Source: CAYGZQ01 sp964354375 [NCBI: uncultured Planctomycetota bacterium] (GTDB lineage Bacteria > JAJVIF01 > JAPKYR01). Taken from it: a stretch of DNA of 33,917 bases. Position 1 is the stretch's first letter; each line of letters opens with the position of its first letter. Shown one piece after another: positions 14,821 to 23,321 of the stretch. The stretch is from contig CAYGZQ010000048.1 in assembly GCA_964354375.1 (NCBI GenBank), forward strand, positions 1 to 33,917, written 5' to 3'. The notes under the pieces are model-generated. The model ran no database searches. It was not told the origin of the DNA and saw only the letters and a list, made by a program, of their open reading frames with translations. A program made the translations under genes and the position numbers.

Positions 14821-15741
14821 TCAGGGCGTCGGGCGACAGTCCACTATTCTCACGGGAATCGTCTCAGCGAGCACTGCGCTGCCGGGACCGAGCTCAAAGA
14901 CAAAGATGGCGCTGTCGTCGGCGCCGCGGCGGTCCGAGTCCCAGACAAATGAACCGAGGGAATAGACTATGGGTTTCCCCCTGTACATTTTCACGTCCTG
15001 CAGCACATGGGGATGATGGCCGAGGACGAGGTCGGCGCCGCTTTCGATGCACATCTCGGCGATCAACTGCTGGCGCTTTGTCCAGAAGTCAATGTAGTCG
15101 ACCCCCCAGTGCATGGAGACAACGAGCACATCGCACTTGCTCCTTGCGTCGGCTACTTGCCCCGGAAGCCGGTCGGTATCTACCTGAACAACGACGGGAT
15201 ATCCTTCGCGCGTTTCCTCGCCGGCTGATTCGAAATCACTCAGTGCAAGGAATCCGATCTTCAATCCGTTCTTTTCAATGAACCTGACACCCGAGTCGTC
15301 TTGACCGCCGAGGGAAGTCCCGATCGGGGTCATGCCGGCGTCTTCAATTGCTGCTACCGTATCCATCAGTGCCTCGGGGCCGAAATCGATCGTGTGATTG
15401 TTGGCAAGGCTCACGACATCGAAGCCGGCGGCGCTGAGAGCCGAAGCGGCAGCCGGATCGGCCCGAAACAGGAATCTTTTCAACCGGGGATCGCCCCGAG
15501 TCGAGAGGACGCATTCGAGGTTGCAGAAGGACAGGTCATAGCGGCTGAGGATGTCGGATGTGAGCTCGAAGGGGTAGTCGAAGCCGTACTGGTCGATTTT
15601 TTGAGCGACCCCGCGAGCGAAGAGGACGTCGCCCACAGCCGCCAGGGTGACTGTTTGCGTGCAGCCGCGAACGGGTTCCGCAGGGACAGCAGCCAGGGCG
15701 ACAAGCAGGAAGGCGATGGCGGCGATTTTCGTCCGGGCCAT
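14821..15741 (-). CDS. CapA-like metallophosphoesterase
   Basis: A 306-residue exported protein with a signal peptide (MARTKIAAIAFLLVALAAVPA). Metallophosphoesterase motifs of the CapA/PGA_cap family are visible: AVGDVLFARGV (D38), NLECVLS, SLANNHTIDFG (N115, H116), SMHWGVDY and GHHPHVLQ. The founding member takes part in poly-gamma-glutamate capsule formation, but most relatives in genomes like this lack capB/capC, and none are here. I start at ATG 15741, preceded by AAGGGTGA, 29 nt after the DUF3160 gene; the longer frame reaching 15840 would overlap that gene. A dimetal phosphoesterase or hydrolase acting in the envelope is well supported, the substrate is not. Confidence 0.85.
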   Translation of the reverse strand: MARTKIAAIAFLLVALAAVPAEPVRGCTQTVTLAAVGDVLFARGVAQKIDQYGFDYPFELTSDILSRYDLSFCNLECVLSTRGDPRLKRFLFRADPAAASALSAAGFDVVSLANNHTIDFGPEALMDTVAAIEDAGMTPIGTSLGGQDDSGVRFIEKNGLKIGFLALSDFESAGEETREGYPVVVQVDTDRLPGQVADARSKCDVLVVSMHWGVDYIDFWTKRQQLIAEMCIESGADLVLGHHPHVLQDVKMYRGKPIVYSLGSFVWDSDRRGADDSAIFVFELGPGSAVLAETIPVRIVDCRPTP

Positions 15742-15770
15742 GCGGTCACCCTTCGATGAGCGCGCGGGAG

Positions 15771-17969
15771 TCAGCATCCGGAATCCAGATCTTCGTCCGT
15801 CACATCCGTCTCGGCACCCACGATGAAACTGTCGGTCCATTCCGCGAGCGGAGGCTGCTGACCTGCATCGAGCATGTCACGCCATTTCTCGTCGGTGAGA
15901 CGGTCGGAAGCCGGATGCGTGAACTCGTACTGCGTAAAAATCGCTCCCCTGGTGAGATACAGATCTCCGTTGATGGGCACAATTACGTAGATGCAAGCCG
16001 CGCGTCCGGTGCCCTCCTGGAGCACCGTGTCGAGTGCTGTGTGAACATCCACAACCACGGCCATGTCTTTGTCGGCCTCGCTGAGAAGGTCACCTCCCGC
16101 GCATGAAAGCAGCAGACCTTCCAGCGAGCCCCCGTACCGCTGCATACGTCCGTATTCATCGTCCGTCGGTTCCTGATTTGCCAGCTCTTTGATGACCATC
16201 TCGCGACAGAACGAGACATCATCCTCGAGTGACTCGAACCTGTAGGTGAGCGACTCATCGCTCAGGCCGCGAGCGGTAAGACCCTCATCCGTGCTCCGGA
16301 CAAGCCATAGCAGCTTGGTCCAGAACTCGATGTTAGGCTCCACATAGCTCTTAGGGACTGCCTTCTCGCCACCGTCTCCGCATTCAGCGCCGCTCTGTCT
16401 TGCGTAAAGGACCGTGTCATGGCGAAGCTCGGTCCAGGAGCCCAGAGCGGTGAACAGCGATTTGTCCTGCCAGGCGTCGTTCCGCATGAACGCGGGATAG
16501 CCTTCGGGGGCAGGAGTGATTATCGACTGCAGGCTCCACAGCCAGCCGTGGTACAGGTCAGATTCCCATGTCTCCCGCGAGGTCTCGCTGATCTCCGTTC
16601 GGACCTTGTTCATCTGGAAATCATAGTCCGGGAAGGTGCCAACTCCGTATGAGGTTCTGAGTATTTCCAGTGCTCGATCTGAGCCCATCGCGGCGAGAAT
16701 GTCGAGACCGGTGGGGAGGAGCCTGTCGGACACCTTGGGGAGAACCAGCTCCTGCAGAATACGGGAATCGGGGATGAAGCGCTGTCCCATGAATTTGAAC
16801 TGACGCCAGCCTGCGGTCAGATTCCCCGACTCCTCTTGCGACCCGGTAAGCGGCACATATTGCTCGATCCCCGGTCCGGGAAGATTCTCCACCTTGGAGA
16901 TGAAGCTTTGGATTTTCACATCGTCCGCGAAATCCTCAAGCTGAGGAGCCGGACCGTAGACCTCGCTCATCAGGCGCGAGTAGTCGTATAAAGTGAGGTC
17001 GTCGGAGACGCCCACGAAGAAGGTGGTCGGCTCATAGATGGTTTCCCACAGCGCCATTGCCGGTGTCCCTTCATCGGACGCTATGTCGAGATTCCGCACG
17101 ATCATAAGAGCCATTCTTGTGGGCTGCAGTCCGATATCGTCTCCGGGGATGGGAAACCCGGCGAGCCCGTACCACATCATTGTCCTGAAATATTTCTTGA
17201 GCTCCAGCGACCGGGTATAGTGGCCGCGCGGCACGAACTGGCTGTAGTCGATCAGGATGGGGTCGAAAATCGCCGAAGTATTCCTGCCTTCATGCGCCTC
17301 GATTTTTTCGAGCTCGCCGGAGGCCATATCTGCAACAATCTCCGGCGGCGTGGTCCCGTTCAGAAGAGACCGGGCCACAGCGAAAAACGCGAGGTTCCTC
17401 AGGGCCGCGTCTTCAATGTCCGGATTCTCAGCCGCCGCAAGATCCTCCTGCGAAGCCTTCAACATGGCCTCCGTAAGCTGCGAAAGCACTGGTATAAACT
17501 TCTCCGTCTCGATTTCCCGCAGGACATAATCGAAAAAGAAGTGATACGTATGAAGCATGGAGTCCGCTGTAATAAAGGACCCCAGTCTGGGATCGTGGTA
17601 GTCGTTTTCCTCGTAGATGTAGAATATCTGCTCGTAGTCGGAGGGTGAGACGACGAAACCGTTGAGTGCGAGTCTGGCACGTTGCTCGTCTGAGAGCTCG
17701 TGTTCGAATACGGAAAGGTTGACCACGTTGGACAGGTCGGGCTCGATCGTGTAATCGGGGATCGATGGGATCACGGAGAGGTACTCATTCTCCAGCGCGG
17801 CGTAAGTGTCCGTGCCCGCGGTCTGCGAATCCGCCGGTACAGCTTCCGCAACGCTCGATTCTAGTGCGGAGACTCCGGCCGCTTTGCCTGAAATGACCAG
17901 CGGCATGAAGGTAAGCGTGGCAAGGCAGGCGACATATGTCGCAATCCTGACGGCTCTGTTCTCGGTCAT
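15771..17969 (-). CDS. DUF3160 family exported protein
   Basis: The 732-residue protein has an N-terminal signal or anchor segment (about residues 8-35). It then carries the DUF3160 signature: LALNGFVVSP...FYIYEEN, followed by FITADSMLHTYHFFFDYVLREIE at about residues 130-155. Full family length is present, ending shortly after a C-terminal LTRGAIFTQYEF...TDEKWRDML segment. The function of DUF3160 is unknown; members are exported. A ribosome site (AGGAGAG, 6 nt) supports the start. The gene lies 9 nt after the FG-GAP-like gene and 29 nt before the CapA-like gene, so the three form an operon that probably acts on the cell surface. Confidence 0.85.
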   Translation of the reverse strand: MTENRAVRIATYVACLATLTFMPLVISGKAAGVSALESSVAEAVPADSQTAGTDTYAALENEYLSVIPSIPDYTIEPDLSNVVNLSVFEHELSDEQRARLALNGFVVSPSDYEQIFYIYEENDYHDPRLGSFITADSMLHTYHFFFDYVLREIETEKFIPVLSQLTEAMLKASQEDLAAAENPDIEDAALRNLAFFAVARSLLNGTTPPEIVADMASGELEKIEAHEGRNTSAIFDPILIDYSQFVPRGHYTRSLELKKYFRTMMWYGLAGFPIPGDDIGLQPTRMALMIVRNLDIASDEGTPAMALWETIYEPTTFFVGVSDDLTLYDYSRLMSEVYGPAPQLEDFADDVKIQSFISKVENLPGPGIEQYVPLTGSQEESGNLTAGWRQFKFMGQRFIPDSRILQELVLPKVSDRLLPTGLDILAAMGSDRALEILRTSYGVGTFPDYDFQMNKVRTEISETSRETWESDLYHGWLWSLQSIITPAPEGYPAFMRNDAWQDKSLFTALGSWTELRHDTVLYARQSGAECGDGGEKAVPKSYVEPNIEFWTKLLWLVRSTDEGLTARGLSDESLTYRFESLEDDVSFCREMVIKELANQEPTDDEYGRMQRYGGSLEGLLLSCAGGDLLSEADKDMAVVVDVHTALDTVLQEGTGRAACIYVIVPINGDLYLTRGAIFTQYEFTHPASDRLTDEKWRDMLDAGQQPPLAEWTDSFIVGAETDVTDEDLDSGC

Positions 17970-17978
17970 GGTTCTCTC

Positions 17979-18692
17979 CTATTCGACAGGCTCTAACTCC
18001 ACATGGTCGCTAACTAAACGCAACGCGAATCGGTCGGATTCGGCAAGCGCAATTGGAATTTCATCTTCCACGGTCAGCCCGCAGATTCCCGGCATTTCCT
18101 CGGAACAGCCAAGCCATTCGAAGCCAAACGTATGCCACCTGTACGCGGCGACACGGTGATTCTCACTCTCGGCGATCTCCAGAGCAATGAGTTCGTCCCA
18201 ACCGTCCAGATCGATATCGCAAAGGATGAAATCATCGAACCGCCTCGCAAGTCTCGACCCGAGCCATTTCGGATGCACAGTCTCGCCGTCCCAGGAATAG
18301 ACGAAAATCCGTTTGGCCATGACGGGGTCGAAGGGGCTTGTCTTCCAGACACCGACGGCGAATTCCGTCGGACCGTCGCCGTCCACATCGCCGATTTCCA
18401 GTTTCCAGGGATTGAGACCCGCCCGTCGCCAGACGGGGAGAAGTTGCCCGTCGATTTCCTTGAGCAGAATGATCTCTCCGCCGATCGGATGTCCTGCGAC
18501 GCTTTCTTCGGATGTTATGGCAAGTATTTCGAGGGTCCCGTCGCCGTCGAGGTCGCGACTGTAGCGGGCAGCGACGCTGACTGGAGGCGGCAGGCTGAGT
18601 GCAGCCGCAACCGAGTCCGCAAGCGTGTCCGTTTGCGCAGAAGCGGAGAGGCAGAGGCAGGTAGTGGCAGCGATGACACACAAAAGACGCAT
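17979..18692 (-). CDS. Exported FG-GAP/VCBS-like repeat protein
   Basis: The 237-residue protein has a signal peptide (MRLLCVIAATTCLCLSASA). It has three repeats built around acidic loops: DLDGDGTLEILAIT, DVDGDGPTEFAVGV and DIDLDGWDELIALE. These are typical of FG-GAP/VCBS beta-propeller blades, whose acidic residues bind calcium. Three blades are few for a closed propeller, so it may be partial or oligomeric. It is the first gene of the operon with DUF3160 and the CapA-like gene. A TATAGT box (minus strand 18713-18708) ends 15 nt before the ATG and no Shine-Dalgarno sequence is seen. Confidence 0.7.
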   Translation of the reverse strand: MRLLCVIAATTCLCLSASAQTDTLADSVAAALSLPPPVSVAARYSRDLDGDGTLEILAITSEESVAGHPIGGEIILLKEIDGQLLPVWRRAGLNPWKLEIGDVDGDGPTEFAVGVWKTSPFDPVMAKRIFVYSWDGETVHPKWLGSRLARRFDDFILCDIDLDGWDELIALEIAESENHRVAAYRWHTFGFEWLGCSEEMPGICGLTVEDEIPIALAESDRFALRLVSDHVELEPVE

Positions 18693-18728
18693 AGGTCAGT
18701 CATTTGCACTATAGGCAATTCGGAGCGC

Positions 18729-18762
18729 AAAAAAAAGCCTTTCGGGAAATTTACCGAAAGGC
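18729..18762 (-). terminator. Rho-independent terminator after tRNA-Ala
   Basis: Read on the minus strand, GCCTTTCGG and CCGAAAGGC (9 bp) enclose TAAATTTC and are followed by eight T residues. It ends tRNA-Ala transcription just before the next operon. Confidence 0.92.
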
Positions 18763-18774
18763 AGTTCAATCATT

Positions 18775-18849
18775 TGGTGGAGCGTATCGGGCTCGAACCG
18801 ACAACCCCTAGCTTGCAAAGCTAGTGCTCTCCCATTGAGCTAACGCCCC
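18775..18849 (-). tRNA. tRNA-Ala (anticodon TGC), CCA encoded
   Basis: The 75-nt cloverleaf folds fully. The acceptor stem is GGGGCGT/ACGCTCC with the G3-U70 wobble that identifies alanine tRNAs. The D stem is GCTC/GAGC, the anticodon stem CTAGC/GCTAG with loop TTTGCAA, the variable loop is 5 nt, and the T stem GTCGG/CCGAT carries TTCGAGC. A73 and a genomic CCA follow. Confidence 0.97.
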
Positions 18850-18946
18850 ATGATTCAGAGGGACCACAAATATTATCCACCCAGAAGGACATTCTAAGGG
18901 GACCGGCGGCTTTGGTCAACGGTCCGGACAGTGATTCGCGGCGGAA

Positions 18947-18966
18947 GGCAGGCTGGAAAGCCTGCC
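18947..18966. repeat. GGCAGGCT-GGAA-AGCCTGCC palindromic intergenic repeat
   Basis: A perfect 8-bp inverted repeat with a GGAA loop, followed by CCAC. It matches the kind of palindrome that in spurious frames reads GQAFQPA and is dispersed in planctomycete and candidate-phylum genomes. This is from memory and not checked. It lies between tRNA-Ala and the end of the next gene. Confidence 0.65.
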
Positions 18967-18978
18967 CCACAAGCGGAT

Positions 18979-19956
18979 TCAGTCGGGGCGGAGAACGGAG
19001 AAGACCGGAGACTGGGCGCCGCCGATCGCTTCCCAGCCCGCATCGAGCAACTCGATGTTGATCTGATAATCGATATAGTCCGCGGATACGGGAAAGGCTG
19101 AGTACGGGATGAACAAAGCGAAGTCGGAGAAAATCGTCGCGGGATAGATCGGGACGAAGTTCTGCTGGACCGTCAGGAACCCACTGGGCGTTGCGAAGCT
19201 CGGGTCGTTGACCTGGCACGGGACCGGCTCACCGTTGTGAGCGTAGTGGACATAGGCCGCAAGCCGGATCACCTGCGCCCTCAGGCTCTCAGTCTGGAAT
19301 TTCGCATGGACCTTGAGGCCGTCATAACCCCCGACATTGACGTTGTGCTCAAGCCAGATGTCCTGGAACGACACGGTCGGCTGGAGGAGTGTCTCGGGAA
19401 GGTCGAGTGTGCGGAAGTAAACCGCGACCGATTCGTTTCCGAACTCGAGCGTCGTGTTAAGGGTGTCGTCCTCCTGTATCGATCCCCAGATAAGGGTCTC
19501 AACGGGAGTGTCCTTCGCGGGCTCCTCGACGACAATGCGGAAGACAGCCCTGTCGAAGTCGTTCGTTTCCCACCTGTAGATGCCGAGGCTTTGAAATACG
19601 ACCTCGTCGCCGTCTGCCCATCTGCCGGTGCTTGAAGGACCCGGCAGCTCATAACGGCACAGCTCGAGGGTCCGATCCCATGCGTCCTCTTCCATGAGGT
19701 CCATTTTCTCGTATGGGGTTGGGTTGTAGAGGATGAGCCAGATGCGACCGTAAGGGTAGTCGGTGCCGGTCTCGGTGACGCAATTGTCCATCACGCCGAC
19801 ATAGTCGACGGTCAGGACTCCGAAACCCTCGGATATGAAGCGACCGTCTGCGCTGCCGTCATAGATGCTGGGCTGGACGGCCTCCGACTCAGCCCAGACA
19901 GCAGTCTGGGAGAACAGCGCAATGATCGCAAGAATTGCCAGCATTCGTCCATGCAT
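18979..19956 (-). CDS. Secreted protein of unknown function
   Basis: The 325-residue protein starts with a signal peptide (MHGRMLAILAIIALFSQTAVWAES). The mature part is rich in beta strands and aromatic residues, with no recognised motif. Candidate repeats of the form Y-x-D-G-S...G and a late segment DYIDYQINIELLDAGW are visible. The start at 19956 is supported by AAGGGA about 7 nt upstream and by the signal peptide. The open frame runs to 20634 but that part is antisense to plsX and is rejected. It is divergent from the fatty-acid operon. Envelope or periplasmic location is likely. Confidence 0.7.
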   Translation of the reverse strand: MHGRMLAILAIIALFSQTAVWAESEAVQPSIYDGSADGRFISEGFGVLTVDYVGVMDNCVTETGTDYPYGRIWLILYNPTPYEKMDLMEEDAWDRTLELCRYELPGPSSTGRWADGDEVVFQSLGIYRWETNDFDRAVFRIVVEEPAKDTPVETLIWGSIQEDDTLNTTLEFGNESVAVYFRTLDLPETLLQPTVSFQDIWLEHNVNVGGYDGLKVHAKFQTESLRAQVIRLAAYVHYAHNGEPVPCQVNDPSFATPSGFLTVQQNFVPIYPATIFSDFALFIPYSAFPVSADYIDYQINIELLDAGWEAIGGAQSPVFSVLRPD

Positions 19957-20029
19957 AATGCATCCCTTCCGATCTACTTTCAATCGACGGACAACTCCGG
20001 TAAAATGATCATAAGTCCCTTTCAGGAGT

Positions 20030-20058
20030 ATTATCGGTGTGGGAAGAGGAAACGTGAA
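20030..20058 (-). promoter_or_regulatory. Probable promoter of the secreted-protein gene
   Basis: On the minus strand TTCACG (20058-20053) and GATAAT (20035-20030) are separated by 17 bp. This gives a leader of about 66 nt to ATG 19956. Confidence 0.45.
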
Positions 20059-20089
20059 ACAAGGTGAGAGGGAACAGAGCTGCTGATGA

Positions 20090-20118
20090 TTGAGGGCATG
20101 CATAAGGTGTGCTATTAT
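20090..20118 (+). promoter_or_regulatory. Promoter of the plsX-fab operon
   Basis: TTGAGG (20090-20095), a 17-bp spacer and TATTAT (20113-20118). Transcription would start near 20125, so in-frame ATGs at 20090 and 20117 lie upstream of the mRNA. The plsX start must then be ATG 20153. Confidence 0.65.
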
Positions 20119-20152
20119 GCCTGCCCCCGGAACGGAGCCGGGGATTTCGGCC

Positions 20153-21193
20153 ATGTCGGATGAGCATTTGCCTATCGCAGTCGATACGCTTGGTGGCGAC
20201 TTCGCGCCCGACCAGGTTGTGGAGGGAGCTGCCGAGTCGGGTGTTCCCGTCATCCTTGTCGGCCCCGAGAGGACGGTTGCTGCGCTTCTCAAGGGGCGCG
20301 ACAACGGGACCGTGCTTGACATCGTGAACGCGGAGCAGTCAGTCGGGATGGATGAACACCCTGTGTCCGCGTTCAGGACCAAGAAGGATTCAAGCATGAT
20401 GGTCGCGATCAGGCTTGTGAAGGAAGGGAAAGCCGGGGGGGTTATGTCTGCAGGCAACACGGGGGCCTTCATGATGGGCGCGACCATGATTCTGGGGCGT
20501 TTGCCGGAAGTGAGCCGTCCGGCTGCCGCGATACCGATCCCGTCGCCGACCGGGCATTCGCTTCTGCTGGACGCCGGAGCGTCGACCGACTGCGCGGCAA
20601 GCGATCTTGTGAATTTCGCGATCATGGGGGCCACTTATGTCAAGGCAGTCTGGCGCATTGAGAACCCGCGTGTGGGGCTGCTGTCGATCGGTGAGGAGGA
20701 GATAAAGGGCAGCAAGCAGGCGCGGGAAGCGCATCAACTGCTGAAACAGAGCGGACTGAATTTCGTGGGGAACGTGCAGGGAAGCGACATCGGGTCGTCG
20801 GTCGCGGACGTGATCGTTACCGACGGATTCACGGGGAATGTAGCGCTGAAGGCCGCTGAGGGTGTTTCAACGCTGATCATGGAAGTAGTGAAACGCGAGT
20901 TCAAGTCGACGCGAGGGATAGAGCGAGTGGCGGCATGGGTGCTGTATCCGATATTGAGGCGGCTCAAGAAGCGTCTTGACTGGCAGGAGTACGGGGGAGG
21001 GTCGCTTCTGGGGGTCAAGGGCAACGTTGTGATTGCGCACGGAAAGAGCCGTAATCGTGCTGTATCGAGCGCAGTGAGGCTGGCGGCCGATCTTGCGCAG
21101 ACCGATCTCCTTCGCCGGCTCGAAAGCTCTCTCAACACGTACTACAAGAGAGAGCAAGGCCGGGATTCGGAGGGTGTTTCGAAAGATCGGTGA
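20153..21193 (+). CDS. plsX: Phosphate acyltransferase PlsX
   Basis: PlsX converts acyl-ACP to acyl-phosphate, the donor for PlsY in phospholipid synthesis. The start MSDEHLPIAVDTLGGDFAPDQVV matches the usual family beginning (IAVDAMGGD), and the promoter position excludes the earlier ATGs. The family landmarks SVGMDEHPVSAFRTKKDSSM, GGVMSAGNTGAFM, LLDAGAS and VIVTDGFTGNVALKAAEG are present. The length of 346 residues is normal. A short basic tail ends the protein. It is the first gene of the fab cluster, 42 nt before fabH, in the usual order. The ribosomal protein gene rpmF that often precedes it is absent. Confidence 0.95.
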   Translation: MSDEHLPIAVDTLGGDFAPDQVVEGAAESGVPVILVGPERTVAALLKGRDNGTVLDIVNAEQSVGMDEHPVSAFRTKKDSSMMVAIRLVKEGKAGGVMSAGNTGAFMMGATMILGRLPEVSRPAAAIPIPSPTGHSLLLDAGASTDCAASDLVNFAIMGATYVKAVWRIENPRVGLLSIGEEEIKGSKQAREAHQLLKQSGLNFVGNVQGSDIGSSVADVIVTDGFTGNVALKAAEGVSTLIMEVVKREFKSTRGIERVAAWVLYPILRRLKKRLDWQEYGGGSLLGVKGNVVIAHGKSRNRAVSSAVRLAADLAQTDLLRRLESSLNTYYKREQGRDSEGVSKDR

Positions 21194-21235
21194 GCCCGGT
21201 CGATCCGGTCGGCTGCAGTGGAGCTGTCTTGAATC

Positions 21236-22357
21236 ATGATAAAAGGAAGATCAAGAAGAGATCGGAGGCTAAGGCGTGCCGGAATCGTCTCGGTGGGGAA
21301 GTACATGCCGAAGACGGTTTTGACCAACCGCGATCTCGAGGAGATTGTGGATACTTCCGATGACTGGATCGTCGAGCGGACCGGGATTCGCGAGAGAAGG
21401 GTTGCGCGCAACGGGGAGCGTCAGAGCGACCTTGGCCATATGGCGAGCCGGGAAGCACTCGCGAGGGCAGGATGGGATGCGGAAGACCTTGACATGATCA
21501 TTGTGGCTACGGTCACGCCGGACTACATAGTCCCGTCGTCCGCGAACACGCTTGCGGGGAAGCTGGGTGCGATCGGCGCTGCGTCGTCGGACACTCTCGC
21601 GGCTTGTTCGGGATTCCTGTACGCGATGTACCAGGGAGTGACCGCCATAGAGTCCGGCAGGGCCGACAGGGTGCTCGTGGTGGGAAGCGAGTTGATGACG
21701 ACCATAACAAACTGGGGGGATCGGTCGACGTGCGTGCTGTTCGGCGACGGCGCAGGCGCGATTCTTCTCGCGCCCGTTCCCGAGCCCCTGGGAGTAGTCG
21801 ACATGCTGTTGGGGTCGGACGGGCGTTATGAGGAACTTCTGAGGATGAGAGCCGGGGGCAGCGCCTTCCCTGCCAGCCACGAGACGGTCGACAAGGGATG
21901 GCATTATCTCGAGATGGAGGGCCCGGAGGTCTTCAAGCTGGCAGTGAGGAGCATGCTGCAAGTGAGCAGTACTCTTCTCGAACGCAATAGAATTAAACCG
22001 AGCAGGCTTGGCTGTTTCATAGGACATCAGGCCAACCTCAGGATAATCGAAGCGGTGACCAAGCGGCTGGGTCTGAAACCGTCGCAGGTGTACAACAACA
22101 TCGATCGCTACGGTAACACGACGTCGGCGACTATCCCGACCTGCATATACGAAGCCGAGATGGAGGGGAAGATCAGGAAAGGTGATTGGGTGCTTCTGGT
22201 GAGTTTTGGAGCCGGACTTACATGGGCGGGAATCCTTCTGAGATGGGCGGTGGGTCGGCTTCCGAGGCTGGAAGAGAAAGCCGCGCTCCCATCCGACACA
22301 GCTGTTGACACGTATCCCGACAGGCTGAAGCCGGGTCGCGACCGTCAGGAACGATGA
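21236..22357 (+). CDS. fabH: 3-oxoacyl-ACP synthase III (FabH)
   Basis: FabH condenses an acyl-CoA primer with malonyl-ACP to start fatty-acid synthesis. The catalytic triad is intact: C124 (AACSGF), H264 (GHQANLRI) and N294 (GNTTSATIP). The last core strand, FGAGLTWAGILLRW, is typical. After it comes an unusual hydrophilic tail of about 36 residues ending in GRDRQER. A basic N-terminal stretch of about 14 residues precedes the usual beginning (RRAGIVSVGKYMP), so the true start may be later, though no better start codon with a ribosome site is seen. The stop overlaps the fabD start by 4 nt. Confidence 0.93.
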   Translation: MIKGRSRRDRRLRRAGIVSVGKYMPKTVLTNRDLEEIVDTSDDWIVERTGIRERRVARNGERQSDLGHMASREALARAGWDAEDLDMIIVATVTPDYIVPSSANTLAGKLGAIGAASSDTLAACSGFLYAMYQGVTAIESGRADRVLVVGSELMTTITNWGDRSTCVLFGDGAGAILLAPVPEPLGVVDMLLGSDGRYEELLRMRAGGSAFPASHETVDKGWHYLEMEGPEVFKLAVRSMLQVSSTLLERNRIKPSRLGCFIGHQANLRIIEAVTKRLGLKPSQVYNNIDRYGNTTSATIPTCIYEAEMEGKIRKGDWVLLVSFGAGLTWAGILLRWAVGRLPRLEEKAALPSDTAVDTYPDRLKPGRDRQER

Positions 22358-23307
22358 GGAAATTCGCGTGCATATTCCCCGGACAGGGATCGCAGACGGT
22401 AGGCATGACCGGCGATCTCCTGGAAGACCCGTTGTCGGCGGAAGTGTTCCGCGAGGCTAACGAGGCGATAGGGTTCAACCTGACCAAACTGATCGTTGAG
22501 GGGCCGCAGGAGAAGCTGACCCTGACGGCCAACGCACAGCCGGCCATTCTGGCCACGTCCTTTGCCGCCTGGAAGCAGCTGGTGAAGGCGCTGGGGATGG
22601 AAGCCATGCCGTCGTATGTTGCAGGTCATTCGCTCGGCGAGTTCTCCGCGCTGGCTGCGGCGGGCGCGCTGGACCTGCAGGACGCAGTCAAGCTGGTCAG
22701 GAGGAGGGGCACGCTCATGCAGCAGGCCGTGCCCGAAGGTGTCGGGGCGATGGCCGCTCTGCTCGGGGCGTCGGAGGAGAACGTCCGCAAGCTCATCGAG
22801 AAAGCGTCGATGGGCGACGTGCTTGACATAGCCAACCTGAACACGTCGATGCAGACGGTGATCAGCGGTCATGCGGACGCGGTGGACAGGGCCCTGGCGA
22901 TCGCGCAGAGCTACGGCGTCAAGAAAGCGGTCAGGCTGAAGGTCAGCGCCCCGTTTCACTCGCGGCTTATGGGGCCGGCGAGAGAGAAGTTCACCGAGGA
23001 TCTGAAGGAATACAAGTTCATGACCCCGTTCTGCCCGGTCATACACAATGTCACGGCCTGGCCGAACTCGGAGCCCCGAAAAATGCCGGACTTCCTGGCC
23101 AGGCAGATCGACAGCACGGTGAGATGGGCGGAATCGGTTCAGTTGATGCTCGAACAGGAAGTCGAGGTGTTCATAGAGGTCGGGTATGGAAGCACGCTTC
23201 AGGGACTCGTGAAGGCCATTGCCGGCAAGGACTTCAAGGGAGTGATCACGGGGTTCGCATCGCTCGGGGATGTGGACAAGATCAAGGAACTGACTGCTCA
23301 GCAGTAG
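22354..23307 (+). CDS. fabD: Malonyl-CoA:ACP transacylase (FabD)
   Basis: FabD loads malonate from CoA onto acyl carrier protein. The motifs are complete: FPGQGSQ at residues 8-14, the nucleophile S93 in GHSLGEF, catalytic H202 in APFHSRLM, and GYGSTLQGLVK near the end. The length of 317 residues is standard. It overlaps fabH by the ATGA sequence, so the two are translationally coupled, and fabG follows after 14 nt. Confidence 0.96.
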   Translation: MRKFACIFPGQGSQTVGMTGDLLEDPLSAEVFREANEAIGFNLTKLIVEGPQEKLTLTANAQPAILATSFAAWKQLVKALGMEAMPSYVAGHSLGEFSALAAAGALDLQDAVKLVRRRGTLMQQAVPEGVGAMAALLGASEENVRKLIEKASMGDVLDIANLNTSMQTVISGHADAVDRALAIAQSYGVKKAVRLKVSAPFHSRLMGPAREKFTEDLKEYKFMTPFCPVIHNVTAWPNSEPRKMPDFLARQIDSTVRWAESVQLMLEQEVEVFIEVGYGSTLQGLVKAIAGKDFKGVITGFASLGDVDKIKELTAQQ

Positions 23308-23321
23308 AGATTGAAGGAACG

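Noticed and set aside
19957-20634. Upstream extension of the secreted-protein frame (551 codons in total)
   Set aside because: Antisense to plsX. The signal peptide and ribosome site place the start at 19956.
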